A program made the position numbers and the translations under genes. A DNA stretch of 34,105 nucleotides from NCBI GenBank assembly GCA_022709585.1, contig JAKLIN010000002.1, forward strand, positions 1-34,105, written 5' to 3'. Positions 8,048 through 14,666 of the stretch are shown piece after piece. Position 1 is the stretch's first letter; every line of letters begins with the position of its first letter. The notes beneath the pieces are model-generated. The model had not been told where the DNA came from. It saw nothing but the letters and a program-made list of their open reading frames with translations, and did not search any database. Origin of the DNA: Nanobdellota archaeon. GTDB lineage: Archaea > Nanobdellota > Nanobdellia > Pacearchaeales > GW2011-AR1.

Positions 8048-8764
8048 TTATTTAACCTTTTTAGAAATCAAATCCAAGTCTTTTTGCAATGCGTCAACAG
8101 ATTTCAAGAAAACATCTTTTACGTCTAATTGCCCAACAGATTCAACAGTAATAACCAGCTCATTTTTTGGAGTTATCTCAAGTTTTCTGTTGTTCTTTCT
8201 GCAAATCTCTTCACAAACATCTGAAACTTCTATCTTTAAGTTGTCGTGGATAATTATGCTTTTGCCTTCTTTTTTTACTTCGTTGTTTGGACAGATTTTT
8301 TTGAATTCGTCATATAAATCCGCATCAATTTTTATTTCAGAAACATTTCTGTAGTATAAAAATCCTGGAGAGAATTTTGAATGTTCAACTCCTCTACCTG
8401 TTTTTGCATGTGCAACAAGTTGCAATTCTTGCTCCTCTTCCAAATAAGTGATTGGCAATTTATCGTAAACAACGCCTAGTCCTCCAGTGAATTTTCCAGA
8501 ATAAACAAATCCTTCTCCTTTTGCAGAAAGACTCATGTCCATCTCTGTTTTTTCGCTTACAGATTTGTCCATCTTTAAGGGAATTAAACCAATTCTGTGG
8601 GCAACTGTTTCATCATACAAAGCTGAGTCGTTTTTTACTATTTCAACCTCGTCTATTGCTAGAATTGGAATCTGATTTATGTGCCTTCTGATTGCATTTG
8701 CTAAACTTTCAGAAATTTCAGCTCTGAATGTTATCTGATTTGGTTTTTGTTCAATTATTTGCAT
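8048..8764 (-). CDS. rpoD: DNA-directed RNA polymerase subunit Rpo3/RpoD
   Basis: 238 residues, the archaeal alpha-like subunit that with Rpo11 forms the assembly platform of RNA polymerase. SLANAIRRHINQIPILAIDEVEI (20-42) and ETVAHRIGLIPL (52-63) are the conserved dimerization-domain strands and helix. The insert domain, about 145-190, has only three cysteines (158, 184, 188), whereas Fe-S-binding RpoD proteins carry more in ferredoxin-like spacing. A bound cluster is therefore unlikely here. It is the last gene of the eL21-to-rpoD operon, 24 bases after uS11. Confidence 0.95.
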   Translation of the reverse strand: MQIIEQKPNQITFRAEISESLANAIRRHINQIPILAIDEVEIVKNDSALYDETVAHRIGLIPLKMDKSVSEKTEMDMSLSAKGEGFVYSGKFTGGLGVVYDKLPITYLEEEQELQLVAHAKTGRGVEHSKFSPGFLYYRNVSEIKIDADLYDEFKKICPNNEVKKEGKSIIIHDNLKIEVSDVCEEICRKNNRKLEITPKNELVITVESVGQLDVKDVFLKSVDALQKDLDLISKKVK

Positions 8765-8788
8765 TTTAATATTTGGAAAAATAAGGTT

Positions 8789-9268
8789 TTAAACTCTTCT
8801 TCCTCTTCTTCCTCCCTTCTTCTTTGGTCCTCCTCTTGGGATTCTTGTAACATCTAAAATGTTTACTACTTTGAATCCAGATCTGGATAAGCTTTTGATT
8901 ACTGCATAAGCTCCAGGTCCGAGAGATTGACTGTTTGTTTTTGAACGTATTCTAACATAAAGTGATTTTATTCCTAAAGGTGCGATTTCTTCTGCAACTC
9001 TTTTTGCAATAAACATAGCAATTGTTGGATTTGCTTTAAGTCTGTCATGCTTAGTTGCCATTCCTCCTGTGACTTTAGAAAGTGTTTTTCCAGACATGTC
9101 TGTAACATGAACAATAGTATTATTGAAAGATGTATAAATATGAACAATTGCTTCTAATTCTGGCCCTTTCTTTCTGTCAGACTTTTCATCGTCTTCTTCC
9201 ATTTCTTGCTTTATTTTAAGCTCTCCTCCGCTCATTTCAGAGGTAACTTCTTCGATTTTTCTTTTCAT
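8789..9268 (-). CDS. rps11: 30S ribosomal protein uS11
   Basis: 159 residues. The conserved uS11 core begins at about residue 37 with AIVHIYTSFNNTIVHVTD and continues through GGMATKHDR, VRIRSKTNSQSLGPGA and the C-terminal DVTRIPRGGPKKKGGRR that contacts the 16S rRNA platform. The first 36 residues are a highly charged extension rich in Glu, Asp and Lys, longer than in most archaeal uS11. It begins one base after uS4 and precedes rpoD, the usual archaeal order. Confidence 0.97.
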   Translation of the reverse strand: MKRKIEEVTSEMSGGELKIKQEMEEDDEKSDRKKGPELEAIVHIYTSFNNTIVHVTDMSGKTLSKVTGGMATKHDRLKANPTIAMFIAKRVAEEIAPLGIKSLYVRIRSKTNSQSLGPGAYAVIKSLSRSGFKVVNILDVTRIPRGGPKKKGGRRGRRV

Positions 9269-9269
9269 T

Positions 9270-9788
9270 TTATTCTTCAGATTCCTCAGCTGTTTCGGCT
9301 TCCTCGGATTCAGCTGGTTTTTCTAATTTAATTGCTTTTTTAGTTTTTTGTTTTAAACTAATTTTATTTTCAAATTCAACAGGAACAATATAAGAAGGGC
9401 TGTCTGTAACATTTTTATTCACAATTATCTTTCTGTGAGTTATTGCTTGTCTTGCTGCTTTCATTGTTGGCAATATTTTCTTTGCAACAACGACAGATTG
9501 AAGTCTTCTTTGCAAATAATCTTCTTTAGTTAATGAAAGAACATCTGCAATCGATTTAACATTAAATCCAATTTTTTTAAGTCTAGCGAAGAATGCTTGC
9601 TGCTCTTGTTGACTTGCAGTAATCAAATTTTTTGCTTTCTTTCTGATAAGCTTAACTTTTGCATCAGCTTTCCAGATTTCAGTTTTGCTTTTTAATCCGA
9701 ATTTCTCGATGATTATTGCTTCTTCGTCAATTCTTGCCTTATCAAAAGGTCTTTTTGGTCGTGAATAAAGTTTATGTTTTCTTTTCAT
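9270..9788 (-). CDS. rps4: 30S ribosomal protein uS4
   Basis: The start is placed at the ATG at 9788, giving MKRKHKLYSRPKRPFD, the family's usual beginning, one base after the uS13 stop. A longer frame from 9830 would add 14 residues inside uS13. The S4 RNA-binding domain is in the second half: LQSVVVAKKILPTMKAARQ, then ITHRKIIVNKNVTDSPSYIV. The C-terminus is an acidic tail rich in Glu, Ala and Ser (about the last 18 residues). uS4 is a primary 16S rRNA-binding protein of the small subunit. Confidence 0.96.
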   Translation of the reverse strand: MKRKHKLYSRPKRPFDKARIDEEAIIIEKFGLKSKTEIWKADAKVKLIRKKAKNLITASQQEQQAFFARLKKIGFNVKSIADVLSLTKEDYLQRRLQSVVVAKKILPTMKAARQAITHRKIIVNKNVTDSPSYIVPVEFENKISLKQKTKKAIKLEKPAESEEAETAEESEE

Positions 9789-9789
9789 T

Positions 9790-10323
9790 TTATTTAGCAG
9801 CTCCAGCAGCTTTCTTTTTAATTCCGACACCCTTGCTTCTGTTTCTTCTGAAGTGACTTCTTGTTCTTTGTCCTCTTACTGGAAGATTCAAGTAGTGTCT
9901 TAATCCTTTGTAACTTCTAATTTGTTTTAATCTTTTAATATCAAATTCTTTTTTTAATTCCAAATCTGTTCCAACAATATGCCCATCTTCTCCTGTTTCT
10001 CTATCTTTTCTTCTGTTCAATAAGAATTTAGCAAAAGTAGGTTTTTTTATGAATTCAGAAATTTTCTTTATGTCTGCTTCGTTTAAAGCTCCAACTTTGG
10101 TTTTTTTGTCTAATCTTAAAGAAACGCAAACAGCATTCGCGATGCTCCATGAAATTCCTTTGATTTTTGTAAGAGCAGGATAAATTGCCATATTTGCATC
10201 TACATCTGTTCCAAGAATTCTAACCATTCTACCTAAATGCTCTTGTTGCTTTGCTAGCATAGGGTTCATTTTAGGTTTTTGTGCTTCTTTCGTCGCTGTT
10301 TCTTGTTTTTCTTTTGCTTCCAT
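9790..10323 (-). CDS. rps13: 30S ribosomal protein uS13
   Basis: 177 residues. A charged, non-conserved N-terminus of about 30 residues precedes MVRILGTDVDANMAIYPALTKIKGI, the start of the conserved helix-two-turn-helix region. The C-terminal RGQRTRSHFRRN is the basic tail that reaches towards tRNA and the subunit bridge. It lies 9 bases downstream of the DUF655 gene and one base before uS4, in the archaeal uS13-uS4-uS11-rpoD order. Confidence 0.97.
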   Translation of the reverse strand: MEAKEKQETATKEAQKPKMNPMLAKQQEHLGRMVRILGTDVDANMAIYPALTKIKGISWSIANAVCVSLRLDKKTKVGALNEADIKKISEFIKKPTFAKFLLNRRKDRETGEDGHIVGTDLELKKEFDIKRLKQIRSYKGLRHYLNLPVRGQRTRSHFRRNRSKGVGIKKKAAGAAK

Positions 10324-10332
10324 GATATTTTT

Positions 10333-10869
10333 TTAATGAACGAACAAATTATATCTTTCCAAATCTACCAGCTCTTTAAAAATCCTTCTCTCAATAGCTT
10401 TTTGGGGGTCTGGGAGATTTGGAACCCTTTTCCTTATGTCTTCAAAAGACTTGAAAGGCTCTTCTTCTCTTTGTTTAATTATTTCTTGCATATGCTTTTT
10501 TCCGAGTCCAGGCAAAAATTCCAGCTGATGAACTCTTTTATTAATTGCATCAGATTTGTTGTAAAACTCTACAAATTCAGCTTCTCTTTCTCCAACAATT
10601 CTTTTAATGAATTCTTCTAATTGAGCTTTTCCTGCTTCTGTTAGTTTATCTCTTGCGAGTCTTCCAGAGATGTAATAAACTTTATCTCGTTTTCCCTCTC
10701 CGATATAGACTTTTTCTCCGATTTCAAAAGCTGAACCTCTTCGAGGAACTAATTCTAAAAGAGTAAGATTTTTTTCACCTATAGCTTGCACTATTGGAAT
10801 CATTTTCTTTTCCAAAGGATATCCGTTTGGTAAATATTCTAGTACAATTGCATATTCTTCTTTTTCCAT
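10333..10869 (-). CDS. DUF655 family protein (COG1491) with helix-hairpin-helix end
   Basis: 178 residues matching the archaeal DUF655 family. The N-terminal YAIVLEYLPNGYPLEKK and the strand-rich part with IGEKVYIGEGKRDKVYYISGRL look OB- or KOW-like. The C-terminal part, LEFLPGLGKKHMQEIIKQR (about 117-135) and FKSFEDIRKRVPNLPDPQK, is a helix-hairpin-helix with the G-L-G-K turn, a nucleic-acid-binding element. The function is not established. In many archaea it neighbours rpo4 and eL21, as here (5 bases after rpo4, 9 before uS13), so a role in translation or rRNA/tRNA biology is likely. Confidence 0.9.
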   Translation of the reverse strand: MEKEEYAIVLEYLPNGYPLEKKMIPIVQAIGEKNLTLLELVPRRGSAFEIGEKVYIGEGKRDKVYYISGRLARDKLTEAGKAQLEEFIKRIVGEREAEFVEFYNKSDAINKRVHQLEFLPGLGKKHMQEIIKQREEEPFKSFEDIRKRVPNLPDPQKAIERRIFKELVDLERYNLFVH

Positions 10870-10874
10870 GTTCT

Positions 10875-11177
10875 TTACCTGTAATGTTTAACTATATCCA
10901 ATATTTTTTGGATTTCATCTTCATCTAATCTTACATCGATAAAGATTTTGTTTAAGTCTTCTGCATTTTCCGGCAAAAGATCTATCACTTTGGAGATATG
11001 CTCGGATTTTATTTTTAACAGATTTAGGTCTTGGAGTTTTGCTCTAAGCTCTTTAGCTTTCTTTGCGTCGATTTCAACAAATTTGTTTATGAAACCAGCT
11101 AACTCGCTAGCGCTATCATTACCTTTAAGATATTCGCCTGCTTCAGCCATACTTAATGATTCTCTATTTCTTATCAT
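10875..11177 (-). CDS. rpoF: DNA-directed RNA polymerase subunit Rpo4/RpoF
   Basis: 100 residues of the Rpb4/RpoF family. It opens with SLSMAEAGEYLKG, a shortened version of the family's beginning, followed by two helical segments ending in the HRDC-like ENAEDLNKIFIDVRLDEDEIQKILDIV. Rpo4 pairs with Rpo7 to form the stalk of RNA polymerase, used in open-complex formation and RNA exit. Its start overlaps the eL21 stop by 4 bases, giving translational coupling, as in many archaea. Confidence 0.92.
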   Translation of the reverse strand: MIRNRESLSMAEAGEYLKGNDSASELAGFINKFVEIDAKKAKELRAKLQDLNLLKIKSEHISKVIDLLPENAEDLNKIFIDVRLDEDEIQKILDIVKHYR

Positions 11178-11470
11178 TTTGTTGTTTTTGGTTTCTTATC
11201 AGCCTTCGCTGCTTTGATTTGTTTTATTTTTTTCAAATGGATAGGAGCAATTAAAAATTGCTTTTTTTCGTTTTGATCTTTTAATCCAAGAATATAAGAT
11301 TTTCCTCTTCTGCCTTCAATGGTTCCTGTTTTTCCTTGAAGTCTTAATGGAAATTTGGAGTCAACTGTTGGTTCTTTAACTACTGCAGCACTATCTCCAA
11401 TTTCAAATTCTTGAAAGTGCTTGCTAAGCCCAGGTTTTCCACGACTTATTACTCGATTCATCTTTCCCAT
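11174..11470 (-). CDS. rpl21e: 50S ribosomal protein eL21
   Basis: 98 residues. RVISRGKPGLSKHFQEFEIGD (6-26) followed by KFPLRLQGKTGTIEGRRGKSYIL is the SH3-like eL21 core. The start is firm: the codon before AAC-ATG is an in-frame TAA. The protein therefore lacks about 20 basic N-terminal residues that most eL21 proteins carry ahead of this core, the part that threads into rRNA. It is the first gene of the operon that runs to rpoD. Confidence 0.9.
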   Translation of the reverse strand: MGKMNRVISRGKPGLSKHFQEFEIGDSAAVVKEPTVDSKFPLRLQGKTGTIEGRRGKSYILGLKDQNEKKQFLIAPIHLKKIKQIKAAKADKKPKTTK

Positions 11471-11542
11471 GTTTTAAACAAATAGACTTCATTTAAAAAG
11501 CTTCGCATGCTAAGTGCATACTAGAATTCTTATCAAAGCGAT

Positions 11543-11740
11543 TTAAAGTTTAGACATATTTAAACTTCTAGAGGTATTGTTGAATAGCTCTAAATTATTA
11601 CTGTCTCTTGCATTTTCCATTGATGCGACGATTGCTTTGAACATCTTTTCTCCCCAAACTCCAACGCCGCATTTGTCACAAAAGTCAATAACGCTATTGT
11701 CTGAAATTTCGCTTTTGCAGTAAATACATTTTTTTGTCAT
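11543..11740 (-). CDS. small zinc-ribbon protein, function unknown
   Basis: 65 residues with two CxxC knuckles: Cys5/Cys8 (CIYC) and Cys21/Cys24 (CDKC). They predict one zinc ribbon, followed by GVGVWGEKMFKAIVASMENARD, an amphipathic helix. The gene has one of the clearest Shine-Dalgarno sites in the window, AAAGGAGGAG five bases before the ATG, while many neighbours appear leaderless. It is divergent from rpoN. Adaptor or nucleic-acid-binding roles are typical for such ribbons, but nothing specific can be read. Confidence 0.75.
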   Translation of the reverse strand: MTKKCIYCKSEISDNSVIDFCDKCGVGVWGEKMFKAIVASMENARDSNNLELFNNTSRSLNMSKL

Positions 11741-11848
11741 GGTCTCCTCCTTTGTTCTAAAACTGTACGCTCTAAAACTTATTTTGTTTTTAAAGATTTG
11801 TATATCCTGAATAGTAACTTTTAAAAAGCAACCCGTTTACTACAAAAT

Positions 11849-12046
11849 ATGATAATTCCAATAAGATGTTTTAGTTGCGGTAAACCAATCGGCCACTTGT
11901 GGGAAGAATACAAGAAAAGAGTGGAAGCTGGAGAGAAATCTGGCAAAGTTTTAGATGAACTTGGATTGGAAAGATACTGCTGCAGATCAATTTTCTTAGG
12001 GCAAACAGACTTAGTTAAGCTTGTTGGAAAATTCAAGAAAGTTTAA
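11849..12046 (+). CDS. rpoN: DNA-directed RNA polymerase subunit Rpo10/RpoN
   Basis: 65 residues of the Rpb10 family. MIIPIRCFSCGKPIG has the first zinc pair Cys7/Cys10, and ERYCCRS has the adjacent Cys44/Cys45 pair. The atypical CX2C...CC zinc site is diagnostic. LGLERYCCR is almost invariant in the family. Rpo10 helps assemble the Rpo3-Rpo11 platform. A TATA-like CTTTTAAAAAG at about 11818-11828 lies 20-30 bases before the ATG, consistent with a leaderless or very short-leader mRNA. In many archaea rpoN follows uS9. Here it stands alone between the two ribosomal-protein operons. Confidence 0.96.
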   Translation: MIIPIRCFSCGKPIGHLWEEYKKRVEAGEKSGKVLDELGLERYCCRSIFLGQTDLVKLVGKFKKV

Positions 12047-12082
12047 ACTTATTTTGTGCGCTAGTTCAATTTTTATTTAATC

Positions 12083-12379
12083 TTAATCCATTTTCCATCG
12101 AGAAATTGTGCCACAATTTTCACATTTCATTGATTTTGTTTTTTTATTAATTCTTATTTCAGGATGTTTGTAAACACTGAAACATCTTTTACAGAATAAT
12201 TTTTTGTTTGCTCCTAGCTTGAGATTATGCTTCATTGCAAGGGTTTTTATTTTCTTAACTTGCTCGGGAGTTTTATTTTTTATATTATTTCTTAGGTTAT
12301 CTTTTATCTCGGAAAAGAATTCTTGAATCTCTTTTATTGCCTCAGTCTTGGACAGCTGTTTAAGTGATTTTTTTTGCAT
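12083..12379 (-). CDS. rnp4: RNase P protein component 4 (Rpp21/Rpr2-like)
   Basis: 98 residues. Two N-terminal helices (about 8-55) are followed by a zinc ribbon with Cys63/Cys66 (FCKRC) and Cys86/Cys89 (CENCG), and KLGANKKLFCKRCFSVYKHP just before it. This is the layout of archaeal Rnp4/eukaryotic Rpp21. Together with Rnp1 it supports the RNA subunit in maturing tRNA 5' ends. It is convergent with rpoN and lies just downstream of the 5S rRNA gene on the same strand. Confidence 0.88.
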   Translation of the reverse strand: MQKKSLKQLSKTEAIKEIQEFFSEIKDNLRNNIKNKTPEQVKKIKTLAMKHNLKLGANKKLFCKRCFSVYKHPEIRINKKTKSMKCENCGTISRWKMD

Positions 12380-12420
12380 GGGAAATAATTTGAAACAGTT
12401 AATAATACGAGAATAAAAAT

Positions 12421-12428
12421 AAAAAAAG
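12421..12428 (-). terminator. T-run terminator of 5S rRNA
   Basis: Directly after the 3' end of the 5S rRNA the minus strand reads CC followed by seven T residues and a further A/T-rich stretch. Such a T-run is the usual archaeal transcription stop. Confidence 0.6.
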
Positions 12429-12542
12429 GTGAGAGGGCATTACTGTTTCGCACCCTTTTGAGGAACTAACGCAGTAACGTAATTGGCTTGACTTCTGAGT
12501 TCGGAAAGGGATCAGGTATTGTCCAACTACTGTGGCCTTCTA
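12429..12542 (-). rRNA. rrf: 5S ribosomal RNA
   Basis: The minus strand carries the 5S hallmarks in order: GGCCACAGTAG at the 5' side, CCTGATCCCTTTCCGAAC, then CTCAGAAGTCAAGCC, and a 3' side ending in GCCCTCTCA. The ends (AGAAGGC with GCCCTCT) form helix I with one mismatch. The length is about 113 nt. The gene is not next to 16S or 23S genes within this window. A TATA-like TTTAAAAAC on the minus strand (12564-12572) sits 22-30 bases upstream of the predicted 5' end, so it has its own promoter. End positions are approximate by a few bases. Confidence 0.9.
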
Positions 12543-12563
12543 CGATTTTTAGATAATCTGACT

Positions 12564-12572
12564 GTTTTTAAA
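12564..12572 (-). promoter_or_regulatory. TATA box of the 5S rRNA gene
   Basis: The minus strand reads GCTTTAAAAAC here, and the centre is about 26 bases before the 5S 5' end. This is the standard archaeal TBP-site spacing. Confidence 0.6.
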
Positions 12573-12607
12573 GCTTTTGATGAAGATAAATGAGATGAAA
12601 AGCTAAG

Positions 12608-12619
12608 TTTTTTATAATG
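12608..12619 (+). promoter_or_regulatory. TATA box of tRNA-Leu(AAG)
   Basis: TTTTTTATAATG lies 21-32 bases before the first base of the tRNA at 12640, the expected TBP-site spacing. The promoter diverges from that of the 5S rRNA about 40 bases away. Confidence 0.55.
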
Positions 12620-12639
12620 CCAGTTGTATGAAACTTTAC

Positions 12640-12723
12640 GCGGAAATGCCGGAGTGGTCAAACGGGCTGGATTAAGGCTCCAGTGGCTTAGTGCCTGCGA
12701 AGGTTCGATCCCTTCTTTCCGCA
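12640..12723 (+). tRNA. tRNA-Leu (anticodon AAG by structure)
   Basis: Acceptor arms GCGGAAA/TTTCCGC pair fully. The D stem is CCG/CGG. The anticodon stem CTGGA/TCCAG pairs perfectly and encloses TTAAGGC, which places AAG at positions 34-36 after the invariant T33. A long variable arm (GGC-TTAGT-GCC), the T arm GAAGG-TTCGATC-CCTTC and discriminator A all fit leucine. The alternative TAA reading would need a shifted stem (GCTGG against CTCCA) that does not pair. An A34 leucine tRNA is not expected in archaea, which normally use GAG for CUU/CUC. No intron, no encoded CCA. Confidence 0.88.
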
Positions 12724-12774
12724 TTGAAACTAACAATCAAAAACTCGAACCCCCTGAAAAGCCAAACAAAAACC

Positions 12775-12875
12775 TTTAAATAATGTTATTTTCAAGACAT
12801 ATTGTATAACTCAATAAACCTGCGAGTTAAACGCGTAAGCAGGAGTTTCGACTTCTGTAAACATTATAAGACAAA
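12775..12875 (+). promoter_or_regulatory. promoter and structured leader of the eL18-uL13-uS9 operon
   Basis: A TATA-like TTTAAATA at 12775-12782, preceded by ACC, predicts a transcript start near 12803-12808 and a leader of about 70 nt. The leader can form CCTGC/GCAGG (12819-12823 with 12839-12843), or alternatively a 7-bp hairpin CAGGAGT-TTCG-ACTTCTG (12840-12857, one G-U). The two share bases 12840-12843, so they exclude each other. This would suit feedback by a ribosomal protein, but no known regulatory RNA family was recognized. Confidence 0.45.
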
Positions 12876-13244
12876 ATGAAATCAAATACAAAGATAAATG
12901 AGCAAACAAAAAAGAAAACTAACCCCGAGTTAGTTGGAGCAATAATTGCTGCAAAGAAAAATGAATCTTGGAAAAGAGTTGCAGAAATTCTTTCAAGTCC
13001 AAGAAAGAACAAAAGAGAAGAAAATTTAACAAAAATAAATGCAGAAGCTAAAGAGGGAGATGTTATTGTCGTTCCTGGAAAGGTTCTTTCAATGGGCGAA
13101 TTAAACAAAAAAATAAAAATTGTCGCACTTAGTTTCTCTAAGGGTGCTGAAGAAAAAATCTTAAAAGCAAATTCAACAATATCAACAATAGTTGATGAAA
13201 TTAAAAAGAACCCAACTGCAAAAGCAGTTAAAATTTTAGAATGA
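12876..13244 (+). CDS. rpl18e: 50S ribosomal protein eL18
   Basis: 122 residues of the eL18 (L18e) family. NPELVGAIIAAKKNESWKRVAEILSSPRK (16-44) and NLTKINAEAKEGDVIVVPGKVLSMGEL (50-76) form the conserved core, related to bacterial uL15. It opens the archaeal eL18-uL13-uS9 operon and overlaps uL13 by 4 bases (ATGA). A short Lys/Thr/Asn-rich N-terminus precedes the core. Confidence 0.95.
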   Translation: MKSNTKINEQTKKKTNPELVGAIIAAKKNESWKRVAEILSSPRKNKREENLTKINAEAKEGDVIVVPGKVLSMGELNKKIKIVALSFSKGAEEKILKANSTISTIVDEIKKNPTAKAVKILE

Positions 13245-13633
13245 AAATAATAGACGGACAAAACGCGGTTTTAGGAAGAGTTGCTAGCTATGCGGCTAAA
13301 CAAGCACTTCAAGGAGAAGATATTGTGATTGTAAACTGCAAAGATTTGATCATCACTGGAAACCAAGAGTTCACTGAAAAAAATATTCACACAAGAAGAA
13401 GTAGAATCGGATGGAGCAGGCAAGGACAAAGATATTCCCGTGCTACTGAAAAGATGGTTAAGACTACAATAAGAGGCATGCTTCCTAATTATAGACTGGG
13501 AAGAGGAAAAATTGCTTTTGAAAAAATAAAATGCTACTCCGATGTTCCAAAAGAATTTGAAAATTCTGAAAAAATTTCTATCGCAAAAGATAAGAAGAAA
13601 GTATTTGTTAAAATTAAGGAGGTTTCCAAATGA
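13241..13633 (+). CDS. rpl13: 50S ribosomal protein uL13
   Basis: 130 residues. It opens with MKIIDGQNAVLGRVASYAAKQ, the family signature; VNCKDLIITGN, the RATEKMVKTTIRGMLPNYRLGRG region and KCYSDVPKEFE follow. uL13 is an early-binding 23S rRNA protein. Four-base ATGA overlaps link it to eL18 upstream and uS9 downstream. The AAGGAGGT sequence at 13617-13624, inside its 3' end, is a good Shine-Dalgarno site for uS9. Confidence 0.96.
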   Translation: MKIIDGQNAVLGRVASYAAKQALQGEDIVIVNCKDLIITGNQEFTEKNIHTRRSRIGWSRQGQRYSRATEKMVKTTIRGMLPNYRLGRGKIAFEKIKCYSDVPKEFENSEKISIAKDKKKVFVKIKEVSK

Positions 13634-14043
13634 AATCCGATAAGAGTAAAATAGTTCATTCTGGTAAAAGAAAAACCGCTGTTGCTCGAGCAGTTATAAT
13701 CGAAGGAACAGGGGTTATCAGATTAAACAAAAGAGACTACCAAACATTGCCTTTCTTCGATAAATTAAGAATTGAAGAGCCAATAAGAATTGCAAAAGAA
13801 ATTCTCGGAAGTATTAACTTTGATGTTCTTATTACTGTTCATGGTGGAGGACAAAAAGGACAAATTGAAGCTGCAAGAATCGCGCTTTCAAGAGCAATAA
13901 TTGATTTTACAAAATCCAAGGAATTAAAAGAAGCTTACTTGACTTACGACAGAGGACTTCTTGTTGCAGATGTTAGAAGAAAAGAAGCTTACAAACCTGG
14001 AGACAGTAAAGCTAGAAGTAGAAGACAAAAGTCTTACAGATAA
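13630..14043 (+). CDS. rps9: 30S ribosomal protein uS9
   Basis: 137 residues. HSGKRKTAVARAVIIEGTG (11-29) and the glycine-rich VHGGGQKGQIEAARIALSRAI (70-90) are uS9 signatures. The C-terminus, DSKARSRRQKSYR, is the invariant basic tail whose final Arg contacts the P-site tRNA anticodon loop. A Shine-Dalgarno AAGGAGGT lies 5 bases before the ATG. The stop is followed within a few bases by two T5 runs (14044-14054), a probable terminator. Confidence 0.97.
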   Translation: MKSDKSKIVHSGKRKTAVARAVIIEGTGVIRLNKRDYQTLPFFDKLRIEEPIRIAKEILGSINFDVLITVHGGGQKGQIEAARIALSRAIIDFTKSKELKEAYLTYDRGLLVADVRRKEAYKPGDSKARSRRQKSYR

Positions 14044-14081
14044 TTTTTCTTTTTAGAAATTTAAGATATTTTCAATTTGAT

Positions 14082-14666
14082 TTAATCTGCGACATAAACT
14101 AGTCTTGGATGATTAAATAATTCTTCTAAAGAGAAATGGTAAAGCTTGTTTCCGATTGCATCCGCAATTTTAACAATTCTCGGCTGAATGAATCTTCCAT
14201 TTTCATCTCTTGATTTAATATAATTCTTTGCTTTTATCTCTTCAAATGGAAGAAGTGAAAAATGGGAAATAATTTTAGATTCATAATCTTCACAAGCTTC
14301 CCCGTCTAGATGAATTCCTAGATGAACTTTATCTTCTTTCATTTTTTCATAATTGTTATTCCACCCTTTTTTTTCTAAAAATTGGCTTATTAACTTTGGC
14401 GCTTCGTAACTAAGATTACAAGGAATATTTTTGTATTTTTCTCCCCTAAGAAGTGAAAACCACCAATCTTTTTCTTGCTCCATCCATTCTCTTGCACCTT
14501 CAAAATCTCTTTTATGCTTACCCAATTCAGGGATTCCGTCCAAGATATTCTCTGAAAAAACTCCAACAATTATCTCTGGTTTATCTGGATAAATGCTGTC
14601 CCCTTTATGGGATTCGTCAAATCCACAAATGATGTATCTTTTACCAGCACAGATTTCCTCAATCAT
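14082..14666 (-). CDS. RNase H-fold-like protein (putative nuclease), unassigned family
   Basis: 194 residues with no family I can name firmly. The pattern suggests an RNase H-like fold. A first strand carries an acidic pair in IICGFDESHKG (Asp17, Glu18), a later strand ends in HLGIHLDGE (Asp121), and a C-terminal helix carries VKIADAIGNKLYH (Asp169). The DES start and the ADAIxNxLY helix recall DUF3800-type proteins. Three acidic residues so placed would make a metal site. Its start overlaps the end of the recombinase-derived gene by 8 bases, so the two are translated together. A nucleic-acid-processing role is inferred from fold and partner only. Confidence 0.5.
   Translation of the reverse strand: MIEEICAGKRYIICGFDESHKGDSIYPDKPEIIVGVFSENILDGIPELGKHKRDFEGAREWMEQEKDWWFSLLRGEKYKNIPCNLSYEAPKLISQFLEKKGWNNNYEKMKEDKVHLGIHLDGEACEDYESKIISHFSLLPFEEIKAKNYIKSRDENGRFIQPRIVKIADAIGNKLYHFSLEELFNHPRLVYVAD

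Noticed and set aside
12527..12736. 69-residue open frame on the minus strand
   Set aside because: It runs through the 5S promoter and the tRNA-Leu gene. The peptide is an artefact of structured RNA genes.
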